From Harmothoe impar (Eukaryota; Annelida; Polychaeta; Phyllodocida; Polynoidae), in contig OX381705.1 in NCBI GenBank assembly GCA_947462335.1, forward strand, positions 39,707,172 to 39,771,171: a stretch of DNA of 64,000 bases, read 5' to 3'. The notes under the pieces are model-generated. The model was not told the origin of the DNA. It saw only the letters and a list, made by a program, of their open reading frames with translations, and ran no database searches. Below are positions 32,753 to 45,722 of this stretch, piece by piece. The translations under genes were made by a program, and so were the position numbers. Within the stretch, counting starts at the first letter, position 1. Each line of letters opens with the position of its first letter.

Positions 32753-34249
32753 GTGGATAGATATAGATATCTATATTGCTACTTTAGATATTTACATTGC
32801 TACTTTAAATTGCAAGTTCGATCTCTAGTTTTTCTGTTCTGAATGCTGATTCAATCTAAAAGTACTATCATCTTTATTTGATTCTGAATCTAAAGACCCA
32901 TCCTCGCATCTAATGGCATTGCCTATCATGGCCTCTATTCCAACTTGCCTACAGCGCCCTATCGCCACTCCCTATCACCCATCACATAATGCATGCTGAG
33001 TTGGGCCGCCGTGGAGGATGGCTGGGTCGGGGTGGTGTTGACACAGCCCTGGAGGAGAGGAGGGTTGGGTGACCCTGTTTCCCCCATGTGGACGCCTGTG
33101 GCCACTCCTCTGCCAGGCTCGACACGCAGCCCGGTGACCGGAGGAGGGCAGGCTGCTGCAGCACCGCACCCATCGTCAACAGGACGTCACGTCATTAAAG
33201 TCATTGTCAACTCAATAGACGTCTCACCAACCACGTCTCTCAGCTCGGCATGGCTTTTTACCTCACTGTCTCCACGTTACAGAGTACCGGCTAGCCCTTT
33301 TTGTCTCTTACCTCCCGTCCTCCTCTTCTTCCCGTGAATTTCTCTCGCCGTTTGTGTCAAAATATTGAACTGGGAAAAAACGGACAAGATTGGATCATGG
33401 CTTATTTGTTCGGCCATTGAAAAAGCATTTGCGGTCTTTTTAAAAGGAAACTTTCAGCTCTCTGGGACGAGGTAGGGAGCATATTGTCGGATGATTATCC
33501 GTGGAAGGAACCCTTTTTGCGCCTCACTACACGCGTTGATACGTTTTCGGAAAAGCAAATTAATGAAACCAGACGCACAAATTGCATGGAGACGGGTGCG
33601 CATTGATTCTAGTGCTTGCGGCGGGATAACTGGAAGGTTTTTGTCTCCTTTATTCGCAAATGCGTCTACAAAGCCGCGAAAAGAGGCTCCGCTTGCCTGG
33701 GTATTGATGACCTTGTTCAAAGCAGCGGCTCCTTACACAGCACACCAGCAGCAGCAGCGGGATCACAGAGGCACACAGATCTTTACCTAAGCCACCTTCC
33801 GCTATAACCCCCGTCATTACCCCACCCTGACCACCCGCTATAAGGACCACCTCCGGCTTTGTGCACGGCCACCCATGGGTAGACTCCCCATAGGGAGACC
33901 CCAGCCCCCCCCCCCCCCCCCATACACACATAATCCAATGCTGGTACGTGACAGCGGCACGCTTAACACCATTGGCTGGATAATTTAGCAGCTTCCTATT
34001 GGCGTCGATAGGAAGGCTATGTAGAAGCGTCAACACGGAGGGTGGTTAATAATTGAGTTAGGTTATCGACGGTTAGTCGTCAGACAGGTGCTACTTGTTC
34101 TCTTGTCATATATAGGTGTTAGAAATAGCATATCTACCCAGCTACTCTACCACCAGAATAGAAGCAGCAACATCCAAGGATATCTCTATGCAACACCCAA
34201 TTACACGCAACCCCCTCTCTCTCAAATACTGATACATGTTCTGATTATG

Positions 34250-34250
<1 letters not shown>
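32753..34250. other. Non-coding stretch with a high-complexity block
   Basis: Bases ~33336-33735 are non-repetitive and contain octamer/homeodomain-like words (AAATTGCATGG, AAATTAATGAA). Frames on both strands are open for ~90-100 codons but show no domain. It could be an enhancer. Poly-C lies at 33905-33921. Confidence 0.35.
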
Positions 34251-34325
<75 letters not shown>

Positions 34326-34337
34326 CAGGTAACTGGC

Positions 34338-34404
<67 letters not shown>
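34251..34404. repeat. Paired (TA)n arrays around a 16-bp spacer
   Basis: TA runs at 34251-34324 and 34341-34404 are separated by GCAGGTAACTGGCCCC. Confidence 0.95.
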
Positions 34405-34405
<1 letters not shown>

Positions 34406-36999
34406 CCCATCATTGCGCAGCTCGTTGGTCCCGGGATGAGAATGCTGCATGCAGGACTGTTTAGCAGCGATTGTGCATGAACCATTTCCTTTAATACACA
34501 TGTATTCCAAAACATAGTGATCCAAATAATGACAAATGCTGTAAACTAAACCGTTTCTCCCCTTAGGGATTCGTGGTGTCATTGCTGTCTCTTGTATTGA
34601 CTAACTACGTTAATCCTAGGTCAAAATTCACTACACTTTGTACTCTCCTTTTCTATAGGCAGCCGACCAACGAAGGAGCCAGTATGCCTGCTTCATCGAT
34701 CTTGTATCATATTTGTGTTGTCGGCCTAAAAACCTGCGTAACTTCATAAGTGAGAGCTCTCCACCTGCGCCCTACACATGGCCGCCTGTACCACCCGCAC
34801 TAACAGATGCTACATCTCAACCTTCTACCAGTACCCCTCCCCCATCTTTACCCATCTCTCACTTGTATTCCGTATTATCAACACATTCTAGCCATAAAGC
34901 CCCACATCTCATATCATATCTCCGCTCCAAATTTGTTGGATTCGGGGCGGGATTTAATACAAATCACCATGTCACTTATCTTGCGCACATACTAGAGTTG
35001 CTTCATCTTTGTATGTGGAAGCTGGTGATATGCAAAACTAACTAGCATCATCAGTAATATCCTAACTTCTGAACACAAGGAAAGACACATTTCTAACATG
35101 TTTTGCAAGAGGCTACACTTAATGGGAAGTAGTGTTCCGGTGTCCCTCATTATCACGCTGTGCCATTAGTAGATATATTTATAATAAGAGATCGAGCTGT
35201 GCTCATAACAGACTCGTAATGCATCTGGGTGCATTCTGGACTGTCTCTGGAAGTTCTTGGACAATGTTAATGTGGCGGATGCAGGCACGGAGTGGAGGGT
35301 GGAGGAGAGCTGGTCTGGCTGTCGTACCTGCACTTCCTAAATTTAGCCGGAGTGGGGACACGCATGCGCCTAACAGAGTTCCTACTAGTGGCATTGCCAA
35401 TAGGGCAGCCTTCCCGACACTCGATCCCCCAGGCGGAAACGTTGTCCTCCCGTAATTGGCAAGAGAACAGTGCTATGAAAAAATTGCGATATTACTTAAA
35501 GGTCTTCTGCCCTCTCCTTCCCGAGCCTTATCCAAAACGGTAACCATACACCCGGGCTTAGGGTGGGGCGAGGGGGTGGGTTGCTCGCATGACTGTCTCA
35601 GAGTGCAGGGTAGGGGGTTACCTGAACTGAGGTAGGATGTTGAGTTGCTGAAGTGTAAGTTGCACACAGGTACACTAGGAAGGTGTGGTGGTGAAGGCAC
35701 TGGCCCCTATAGTACGTTTGTACAAGTATGCTAACCCTAAGATACTGCCCAGTAGGTTTCGTAACCCTGAAGTGTCCTTCAGTATGTATATGTAAACTTG
35801 AGGTAGATATACGTCTTATGTGTTTTGTGTAATAGAAAAGGTTAGAGAGGCAACTCCTGAGACTTATGTAGTTGTAGTGTTTTAAAGCCCCAGCAAAGCA
35901 GGAAATATTAGAAACTCTGAACTTGTGATATTTGACTGTAGATCCAGAGATGTTGACCTTTCTGAAGGGAAGTACCATTTGTACATTAAGGAAGGCTCCG
36001 TTCTCTTACAGGGATTGGGCAATGGCATATCCCATGTTTGTGCCACACGAAGGACATATCGGCTCTGTGTCCTCTGGGAGTTATACTAACCATTATGCTG
36101 AGTCAACATTAGTGGTATCTTAACATATCAACGGTTAATGCAGGGGGCATTTAGCTGATTTGAAAAGATTACACAATGTACTTAAATCATCAATGATTCA
36201 ATATTATTATGGCTGCGCTGTATCAAGATGTGATCATCAACAATGACTCTATAGATATAGACTAGTCCACGTTTAATCAACCATTACAACAGACCCCTTC
36301 CCCATACCACATGGCTAAAAGGCACTCCTTTGTTGATACCCATGGAGTATAATGCACACCATGTTGCTTACTCATCGGTCCAACACATTGAAGCCAAATA
36401 TTGATGATGGTGTTGTAAAAAGGAAAGGCCGGGCTGAGTAATGAAAAGCATGGGTAAAAAGTCATTTGGTTGGTTAAAGTGGCGTTCCGTGTAGCTGCGG
36501 CCGGGTCGGATTAGAGACGCTGTGTGCGGGGAAGCCTCCCGTGTCTAACAAAGGGAATCCCCGTGCGGCCGGCGTGTTGGCGTGTTGAGGCTCCCCCTGG
36601 TGGGGCGCACCTGTGTACATACGTCTAGGGTAGGGGGCGGCATGTACTTGCACACACCCTACCTAGGTAGGGCTCTGCTGCAGGGGTAGAAGGGGCTCAG
36701 TACAGCTACTAGACATCTCGACAAGCCACTTGGTCTGCACGCCCCCACAACCACTTCTTGCCCGTAGACCTCACTTTTACCTTGACCCCACTGCGTGTCT
36801 TAAAGTGCAGCCTTCTTTTAAAATTTCATAAATCGACGGTGAAGATATGACAGCTAATAAATCTTGGCATGGTGTAATTTGCGGGTTTGAAGAGTGTGGA
36901 GGTATTAATGTTTGAACGTTGATAGGCATTGCCCCTTAAACATGTAACACTGACTAGTTTGCTGTGTCAAGGGAGATGTGTGAAGTGCACATGAGAATA
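34405..36999. other. Non-coding stretch
   Basis: No supportable gene or repeat. Confidence 0.45.
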
Positions 37000-37590
37000 T
37001 CCTCATTACAATAGATGTTTCCGTATATCAATATGATAATATGCGTTATATGTCTGACTACATGTACAATGGGTATGTCCAAATCATGTCTACAGCCATA
37101 GACAAGCTTTCCGTATGCGGTCAAGATTGATTTATAAATACCGCTTTAGCATACGTTCTATTATGTATACCCTACAATGGACATGTCCATAAACTACTAT
37201 AGTAGCGTTCCTATCGTATCATACTGTGGACATATTCATATATTTTCAGGCCATACTGAAATAAACATTCCCATATACTATATGTACAACTAGGCAGAAT
37301 TGATATACATACCATGTCAGGGTGCTAATGTTACCCTTTTACAACGATTATTTCCCATTAGCCGATTTGTACAATCTATCCGTCGATAGACCAGCGACAT
37401 ACCACTGGAAAAGCGTGTGGTTGGTTGTGTCCATAGGACGTACAAATTAGCTAATAGAATATGGCCCTGACGACAATGGAAATTTCCATATACTACTATG
37501 AAAGTCTTTATTTCAGCTTACGACAGTGGGCATTTCCATATACTATTATCCAAAATTGTACAATAACATGGGTGTTTTCATGTTACATTC
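37000..37590. repeat. Degenerate relatives of the 50-bp satellite
   Basis: ATTTCCATATACTACTATG (37487 region) and GGGCATTTCCATATACTATTAT (37530 region) match the satellite at 21.8-22.6 kb. Weaker copies (GGACATGTCCATAAACTACTAT; ACATTCCCATATACTATATG) recur upstream at roughly 50-60 bp or multiples. It appears to be an old, decayed array. Confidence 0.6.
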
Positions 37591-38110
37591 CTTACCATAG
37601 AGAATGCCGTTCTACGTTTAGACATACTTGAATAAGTGAGCCATCCCCTCATAATTGATTCAAGGTGCCAATCTTTAGGAGCGAGGTCAGTGGTACTAGT
37701 AGGCCGATCACGGTGGGGGTACTCTGCTGAGTGACATGGTGGGTGTAGTTGTCTACCCATTTTTAAAGGTGAGTCATCTCTGCCTTCACATGGACTAACG
37801 TTGATGAGGCGTCTCTACACTAATTGTAAGAGAGCTCCGCTGGCACCACACATGTATACAAGGAAACTCCCTTCTCCCTATAGAACAACCATAAAAGGTA
37901 AGGGTTTATAGCATACGCAGAAAACGGCGCACCATCTTTGCCTCCTTTAGTGAGGAGTAAAATTGAAAAACCTTGCCCGATGTTGCATTTCTAATAAAAT
38001 AGACGAAGAAGCGCGGTGAGGAGTGGGGTTCCTGCGTACATCAAGACTTGTCACTTAGAATAGGTTTCTCAAAAAAATCCCATCACGAGTCTAAACATTC
38101 AGTACTTGTA
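37591..38110. other. Non-coding stretch
   Basis: No supportable gene or repeat. Confidence 0.45.
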
Positions 38111-38257
38111 CCCAGCTAACAAAAAAACGTTATTTTACGTCAGAATAACGTTCTAAAACTGTATATAACGTTATGCCACAGTGAGGAGCCTTAGAGAAAC
38201 GTTATATAACGTTAAATAACGTTACAAAATGTTGTATAACGTTTTTTGTTTACTGGG
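38111..38257. mobile_element. 147-bp TA-target miniature element
   Basis: Ends CCCAGCTAACAAAAAAACGT and ACGTTTTTTGTTTACTGGG form an imperfect inverted repeat flanked by TA. The interior repeats the palindrome AACGTT about seven times. Its ends resemble those of the 865-bp element at 30765. Confidence 0.8.
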
Positions 38258-38808
38258 TAGGCTCCATCGGCGATGATAGAGCTTCGTGCGTGTCAATGTG
38301 TTATCAATAAACCATTAGTATTTCATAGCCAATACATATATACTAACGTTTTTTTCACATTAACGGGCTCCAACATAATTGATAGACCGTGTTAGTAAGG
38401 AAAATCTTCATGGCTTCATTCTATAAGGTCAGGATGAAAATTAAAATGAAGTATACTCTATGCAAGCTGGAAAGTACTAAAATAATGGAGATTCTAAAAC
38501 ATTTTCCTTGTAGTTGCATCATCAAAAGTCACGACAGTTTGCGTGATGAACAACCCTTTATCATTCCCAAATATAGAGTTCCACTGGGCCAGTGTGTAAA
38601 TGAAGAGAATATGTTTTCACAACTACCCGGTACTAAGTATGAAACATCACAAAGCCCAATACGCTGTGGGTGAGTTTCAGAAGATTACTTAGAAAGGTAA
38701 GCCTTCCCCCTATACGTGATGAAGCATACAGCGTATTTCTGTAATATACATGCGGCATGCTACGCGCATTTCAAACAGGCCAAACTCAAGACACTGACAA
38801 CAACTATA

Positions 38809-38811
<3 letters not shown>

Positions 38812-38899
<88 letters not shown>
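38812..38899. repeat. (TA)n microsatellite
   Basis: Pure TA for ~88 bp. Confidence 0.97.
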
Positions 38900-38903
<4 letters not shown>

Positions 38904-39052
38904 TGGGTATATACATGTACTGGGTTTATACACTCTTCACTAGCGAAGTTCTTGCATGTATTTGTCACTTCAATTCTCAAGCATCTGGCAAATCAGCGTA
39001 TCCTCATAACGTCTGACTAAACGCCTCCTAGACTTCCCCTGCATTGTTGCTT

Positions 39053-39256
39053 GCCAGCACAGTTCACCCCACTGCCAACAAGAAGGGGTATTTCTTAGAA
39101 GACCAAAACAAGCGCGCAGCTCTGGCAAACTATTTTATCGACATCCTACAATGCTTGAAAGCCCAAGATGACGACCCTTTGTCAATGGTACTCTTCAGAG
39201 GCTCTACAGATGAGGCGTCTCTTTTATTAAGCTCTGCACAGCTATGGCCAAAATAG
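39053..39256 (+). other. Possible terminal exon, very uncertain
   Basis: A pyrimidine-rich tract ending TTGCTTGCCAG precedes a 68-codon open stretch with ordinary amino-acid usage, ending in TAG. No domain recognised, no polyadenylation signal close by and no partner exon identified. Chance is a good alternative. Confidence 0.15.
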
Positions 39257-40087
39257 CTTTTACCTTCAGGAAGGTTTTTCTCTTTTTTCACAGAGTGAGT
39301 GCAGAGAACACGTTCATCAAAATACGTTTCTGGGCTGTCCCAGAGATTTAACTTTTGATTAAGTAGTTCTTTGCAAATTTTAAAGAGAAATCGTTAAATA
39401 ACAAAGAAAAGGGCATTTCTGACAGTGATTTAGAGAACTAGTTGGGGATTTTCAAGACAGTTTCTCATGAATAGACAACTGTTTGAGGTGAAAAATAGTG
39501 TTTCTCATAAGCTATTTAGTAGGAGATGAGAAGGTCCTACTAAGTGCAATAACTGCAAAAAGCTACTAAACTAAAGATATTTTTTAAAAAGGAAGAAATT
39601 CAATGTCTTGCTGCAGGTATCATTTATGAATTGCAAAATAAAATTTATCATAATTCATCCATTTTAAATATCTAGTAAATTCTCCAATATTACCAAAATC
39701 GTTTGAAAGTTGAATGGCTACCAAAGTCGTTGTTGCCAAAAATCGCCATAGGTCTATAGGTACATTCTACTGTAATTGTAAGACCACAGACTCAAGCTCA
39801 AGAGAAAGGGGGAGGGGGGGGGGGGGGTTGGGAGGTGCCCTCTCTCCAGATAGCCATTGACTTTATTATGTACACAGTGCAGGGACTAGGAGCCCCCCCC
39901 CCCCTGCCTTAGACTTAGTCTGTCACAAGGACTCTACCTGTAGCCCTTACCCCCGACCCCTCATCACTGTCCTGCTGCAGGTGGAGAGGTGGTGGATGGG
40001 TGGCGTAGAGTGAGTCCACATACATACAGTTGCACTATTCTAGCTATTTTTGATAAATTTAACTCATTATATCTCACTAAACCTAGT
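39257..40087. other. Non-coding stretch
   Basis: AT-rich. Poly-G at 39814-39827 and poly-C at 39893-39904. No gene. Confidence 0.45.
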
Positions 40088-40269
40088 AAGGGAGTGGTCA
40101 ATTTTTAACAATAGGGGGGGGGGGATCGGTGGATTTTCACGCGAGCGGGTCGAAACTTTTTGTGTCCCCCCCGCGGCAGGGGTCAAAAAATCTTTGGTCC
40201 CCCCCTCAGGCAGGTTGAAATTTAGCGAGGCCCCCCCCCCCCCCGTTGTTAAAAAATGACCACTCCCTA
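40088..40269. mobile_element. Miniature inverted-repeat element
   Basis: Ends AAGGGAGTGGTCAATTTTTA and TAAAAAATGACCACTCCCTA are inverted copies. The interior holds poly-G (40114-40124) and poly-C (40231-40244), also roughly inverted. The right end recurs alone at ~41107-41141. Non-autonomous, superfamily unknown. Confidence 0.75.
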
Positions 40270-40302
40270 AGCTATACTTGATCATTAATGTATAATTAGA
40301 TA

Positions 40303-40523
40303 AGGCCAAAAAAAAAGAGGTTTGTTTCAGGTAACATGGGAGGAAAATGAAGGGTCGGTAGGTCGTGAATGTACTAGCCAACTTTTTTGAGTACCCGAAA
40401 ATTGACCAAAAAAGGGTAAAAATGGGAAAATTTCTTCAAAATTGCATAAAAAAACGTATGGTCGGCCCTGTTTTGATAGAGTCGGTCGGGTGACCTGAAA
40501 CAAACCTTTTTTTGGGGGAGCCT
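40303..40523. mobile_element. Second miniature inverted-repeat element
   Basis: GGTTTGTTTCAGGT near the left end and ACCTGAAACAAACC near the right end sit inside A-tract/T-tract arms (about 30 bp, imperfect). ~220 bp, no ORF. Confidence 0.7.
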
Positions 40524-40623
40524 CAGTTATGGTTTACCAGTAATACTGGCCATCATACTATAATTTGGAGGGGGGGTGGAGGGGGAGGGGGGTGGAGTCA
40601 GACTTTACAACATGTCTTTCCTA

Positions 40624-41065
40624 GACTCAGTCTCACGACTTTGTAACAATTGGATCGTCTTTGACTGGGTGACGTCTTTGACCGGGTGACGTCTTTGACC
40701 GGGTGACGTATTTGAATGGGTGGAAAAAATCAAAGGATATTTTCACACTATTAGAAAGGAACTTTATTCAAAGTTTGTTATATTCATATGTAAGCCCTTT
40801 CACGTGCATTAAAGGATTATGTTATACTTTTTCTTCTGCCCGGTCAAAGATGTCACTTTCTATATCATGTGGACTTTGAAGAGCTACAATGTCTAAAGTA
40901 TTATGCAATAACCATACACCTATTTTCTCAAATAGTAGAGATATGAAAAAAAAGAAAAAAAAAGAAAAATTGCCTATTCTAGCCTCCCAGTCAAAGACGT
41001 CACCCGGTCAAAGACGTCAACCGGTCAAAGACGATCCAATTGTTACAAAGTCGTGAGACTGAGCC
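40624..41065. mobile_element. Foldback-like element, copy 2 (inverted relative to copy 1)
   Basis: Same arms (ACTCAGTCTCACGACTTTG and GTCTTTGACCGGGTGAC repeats, three to four per arm) and a ~440-bp length. The centre, read in reverse complement, matches copy 1 (for example CATATCTCTACTATT and GGTTATTGCATAATACTTT). Copies differ at many sites, so the insertions are not recent relative to each other. Confidence 0.85.
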
Positions 41066-41106
41066 CCTACTCTTACACCATAACATGTAGGCCAACGAAA
41101 AAGTGT

Positions 41107-41141
41107 GACCCCCCTGTGGTTAAACAATTACCACTCCCTAA
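41107..41141. mobile_element. Solo end of the 40088 miniature element
   Basis: CCCCCCTGTGGTTAAACAAT followed by TACCACTCCCTAA resembles the right end of the element at 40088-40269. Confidence 0.5.
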
Positions 41142-41184
41142 AGCAGCATGCCTTCCACTAAGGGGGGGGGGTCATGTCCGGCCC

Positions 41185-41305
41185 CTCGCCCCTCTCTCAT
41201 ACCCCTCTCTCAGCCCCTCTCTCATACCCACCCCCTCTCTCATGTCCACCCCCTCTCTAATGTCCACCCCCTCTCTAATGTCAACCCCCTCTCTAATGTC
41301 CAAAC
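41185..41305. repeat. 18-bp minisatellite
   Basis: Unit CCCCTCTCTAATGTCCAC and variants, about six copies. Confidence 0.85.
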
Positions 41306-41944
41306 TCTCTCTCTGACCCTCTTCTCTCAAACAAACGAAAAGGGATGACATCACTAAGGGAATTCCCTGGGTGTTTCCCGGAATTTAGACTGGTTTTGGT
41401 ATATTTTTGTAATTAGGACAGGTGAGAAAACGAACTGCCTATACAGCCAGGTTCAAACGAATTTCCTGAACAAATTCTCTTATTACCCTTCAAATTCGTT
41501 TTCGTTTATGGGTGCAGAAACAAACACCTAGAGAATATGTGATCAGAAATACAAATTACAAATATTCTAAACGAATTCTCTTGCCCATTATCTGGTGAAA
41601 ATCGTTTATAAGCGAGTTCTTGAAAAAAAGAGAAAAACCTTCCAGGTACCCTAACTTTCCAGTGAAATATATACGCGACCACCATACACACACTACAACC
41701 AATGTATAGGCGTCTAGCTGGATGCATTATCAACCAATGAGATAATTCCCTGGCCTTCACTGCGGGATTTTTAGGGTGCATTATGTAACAGCCTGTACCC
41801 ATTGTGATTGCTGTATCAGTGCTTATCTCGCCGGTTACCAGATCAAGCAATGGATGCGCCCAAAGGGCGACCAGACTGACCCCTATATTACCATACCTGA
41901 CTACATGGCTACCAGAATGTTTAATATGTGCACTCTACATGGCT
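41306..41944. other. Non-coding stretch
   Basis: No supportable gene or repeat. Confidence 0.45.
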
Positions 41945-42100
41945 ACGCCTCAGTAACCGGCAGGTTAGGTGCACTTAGACACGACGCCTCAGTAACCGGC
42001 AGGTTAGGTGCAGTCAGACACTGCACCTCAGTAACCGGCAGGTTATACACACGTTAGGCAATACATGACTACACCTGAGATACCAGCAGGTTATGTACAT
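41945..42100. repeat. 39-bp tandem repeat, three copies and a decayed fourth
   Basis: CCTCAGTAACCGGCAGGTTA recurs at exact 39-bp steps (41948, 41987, 42026), with a diverged copy near 42073. Confidence 0.85.
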
Positions 42101-45100
42101 TTGTACTTAAATACGTCGATGGTCGCTGGTGGAGGGCATGAGTACTGGCGGAGCCAATAAGTCTACTGGGTTACGGGAGAAAGATCTACTCGGCCGCAAA
42201 TCTTACCGAGGACGAGAGAAAAACAATCAGGGCCGACAGTGGGGATGGCCTCACACGGGTCAATATTGGGGCTCAAGGCAAGTTGTAATTACGTCGGCCG
42301 TCGTAAATCATAACAGCCGACATGGAGAAGACGTCTACAGCAATAAAGCAACCGAATTTATGAACGGCGGAGGGAAAAGGCGGCGGGTGTGGGGGTAGCT
42401 GGAGTGGGGTCTGGGGCAGGTACAACGAGCGCTGAAAGGAGAGCGCGGATTGATGAGGGGAGCAGGTTGACCTGAGATATACCGTGTTTGACTGAGCTGC
42501 TCCCCCTGCAGGAGCAGCTCCCACCAGGCCGGGCCGCCCTTTGTGGCCAGTTGTGGGCAGGTCATCCACAAGTAGCGGCGGCCGGCTGGGCACCGTGATA
42601 GCCTGCTGGGGTGGGTGGGGTGTTTGGTGGACTGCTCAGAGGGAACACCTTTTTGAAGAAGAGCTGCTATTGACGGGAGTGAGCTGCTCCATTGGTGTAC
42701 CCCACACTGAGTTTTGGCCGCCATTAGTCGTATATTAACACCGCCAAACACCATTACGGAAACCCTACCTGGGTGGTAAGACGCGTCTACAGGACCAACC
42801 TGATAGAGCTAAGGTGGGACGATCCCATTGAATCAAAGTGTTCAGTATTCCACAATGTTTCTTTTTCTGTAGGTACCATTTGAAAACGGAAAATAAAAAG
42901 GGAAATAGGGGGTCCCGAGCTACTTTTTAAAATATGGAATTTTGACAAATAAAAGTATTTAGATTTTACATAACAAAACGAAAATAATGTAAAAATTCCT
43001 ATGATTTTATTTTCTATCAACCAATAACCACAGAATTCTGAAACATCACACAATGAACACAAGGATATGTACCTTTATTGTAGAAATAGTTTGATCACTT
43101 TGCATTCTGGGGAAAAAAAGACACTTTTCCGAGAAGAATTGGAATAGAATTGAAAAATTGTAGTAAAAACCTTCCCCAATAAATCGGTTAAATCGTTTGC
43201 TGATGAATGAGAATGATTTTCATTGCACGTAGCCGTGCTTAATTTGAGGCTTTTGGTTCTTTGAAATAAAAAAGTAATGGAAAAATGGACTTAATCAAAT
43301 CTTTGACGTATTGCATTATGGATAAATTCAATTATCTATATATTAAATGATCGTGTCATGTAGGTTTGATATATTCAAGCAATTTAATCACTTCTAAGGC
43401 ACATGCGCAGAAGGATGCACAGTCGCCCATTGTACAATGGCCGCGACCATGTAAGGGCATATTGGGCCAGGGTTATACAGTGATACATTTGTACAGGGGG
43501 AAATGAGGTTTAATCTGAGGTCCCAAAGTCTTATACTAAGGAAAGTGTGGAAGGTAGTCAATCTTGTACAATATTGGCGTGCAAACAGGTATATGAACAT
43601 GGCATACTAGCTGGACTATACTGATTAATCAAGACACTATTTTATAAACTGAATAGAAACAACGGAGCACCAATCCCACGCATCCCAAAACTCACCCCAC
43701 CCCTACCCCGTACAATGATCAGATGATGGTCGCGTGACTCTAATAATAGTTTCTCGCCTCGGCCCCCTGTCTCCCATCTGCAGTTCCATATCGGAGTCGG
43801 ACCTGGCTCAGTGATCCTCACACTGCAGACCCCCACACCCACCCGCACCACATGGAGACGCTGCCTGGTACCTCTCTGCGTTTATTCTCAAGTGACAAAG
43901 CGTCCCCCTGCCACCATATACCCCCGTCTGCATACCGCCATTCTGCCGGGTTTCGTGGGGCCGAAAGAATCGATTGCAATGTTAAGGTAACACAATGAAG
44001 ACAGCAGCCTCCACTGGTGCCGATAATGAGGGCCCCATACCCAATTTGTTGGCACCATGCGGCGGCCGTGCGGCTTCTGGTACCATCCAAACACTTTCTG
44101 AGACTCATCTGCGGTTGCTATAGACATCAAACCGGCCTGTCAAAATTGAATTACAACCGCCTATTACATTTACGAAGGTAATTGTGCCTCCTTCCTGGGT
44201 GGCTTCTATTTGTGGTGAATGCTTCAATAGGACACATACCCAGTGCGGTTATAAGGCCAGAACGGCTTGTTGTGTCTGTCCCTTCTCCTACACTGTCTGT
44301 CCCGTGGCAGTACCATTAATGGCTGACCTACAAACTTCCTGCTTTCCTACCAGAACATCTATTGTGTCTGCTTGGAAGTACGTTCAAAATAGTTTGGAGC
44401 CTTTCTCATGCTGGCGTTTGATGCTGTTTCCGGTGCCGTCACGGCCCCTTACTTCTCTGTTCTGTGTATCAACACAGGACATCTGCAGACTCTTGCATGC
44501 TATATTATAAAGGACCGTATTATGCGGAAACGATGTTACTTTTCCGCGTCGCCTGTGCGTCACATGTCCCACGTCATGAAGACGTCGCCGCCGCCCGATT
44601 CCATTCCCTGATACGTCAACCAGGGACGTAGCCGTCAAGGCGCATACGGTCCCGTTTTAATTCATTCATGATGATATTGTAATGGTAAGCTGACCCCTAT
44701 ACGACACTGCCACTCCCCGAGGGCACCAGAGGGCGCGTCGATGAGGCGGTGGGCGCTGTGAAGGGGGAAGAATGGGGCCTGCGGTGGGGCGGGAAAGACT
44801 CCGCACCCCTCCCTCCTGCCGCCCCTCGCCTACACATCCAATATCTGGGCGTCTCGCGGTTGGGTGAGCAGCTCGGCTCTATCCCTGAGCAGCTCGCCGT
44901 GGGTGGGGGCTACAGGGGAAGGGTGCCTGACGCCGTGATAGATCGCCGCTCAGTTTTACGCATCCTTAATAATCTATCCAGAGACAAATGCCGCCAGAAC
45001 AGAGGGCAACATGATCTATGCGGGCAGGAGGAGGGCTGGGCAGCAGGAGGAGGAGCGGGTGGGTGTGGATGGCGGAGCAGAACGGGGGCTGCTCCGGGAG

Positions 45101-45722
45101 CGGTAGCTTGGAGGCAGACGGTGGCTGGACGCTGCAGGGTAATAGAGGCTGGGTGACAGGTCAGCCCGTCTGTACACAGTTGCTAACGGGTGTCCGTTAC
45201 TATGCAACCCCTCCCCAATATGATGGACCAGAGCGCCTGCACGGGGTGCCCCTACAGTCATCTCTTAGTGTGCGTCCGAGTAGTAGATCTGTACAGATCT
45301 CCATCTTCTGTCTTCATCCATAACGCCCCAGGAGGTTGGTGGACGGTGCACCCCTGTGTGCCACACGTAGCTATCTGTAGCTTGTTGGATGGCTACGGTC
45401 CACGTAGGCCACCTCATTTTGATTTAATAGGGCTTTTACAGCAAATATTTTGGGCGGAGGATGGTCACAAATTTTCCCTAGGGGCAGATGAAAAAAGAAA
45501 TAAAAAAGCCTGGAAAATCCCTGTTTCGGGCTATCAAATGAAGGTATATACATATTAAGAAATATCCCCAATTTAATAGGTCAGACTTTTGGTTCTTGCT
45601 GGTCTTTTTTTTTCTTTTTCGTCTTATTCTCAAAAAAGAAAAATCAAAAAAAAATCACATCGGTGGATCAGTAATCCAATTCATCAGGGAAAAAACGGCC
45701 TTACTCCCTGTTGGTGTTACCA
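42101..45722. other. Non-coding stretch
   Basis: GC-rich parts (42.3-42.6, 44.7-45.2 kb) give several open frames without domains or splice support. No gene that I can defend. Confidence 0.4.

Noticed and set aside
33454..33790. Overlapping ~90-100 codon frames on both strands
   Set aside because: No domain, splice or start support; more likely a non-coding conserved-type block.
42335..42754. 139-codon minus-strand frame in GC-rich DNA
   Set aside because: GC-rich sequence lowers stop frequency; the peptide is low in structure-forming patterns and lacks signals.
44749..45156. 135-codon Gly/Arg-rich frame
   Set aside because: Composition-driven, with overlapping frames on both strands and no motif.
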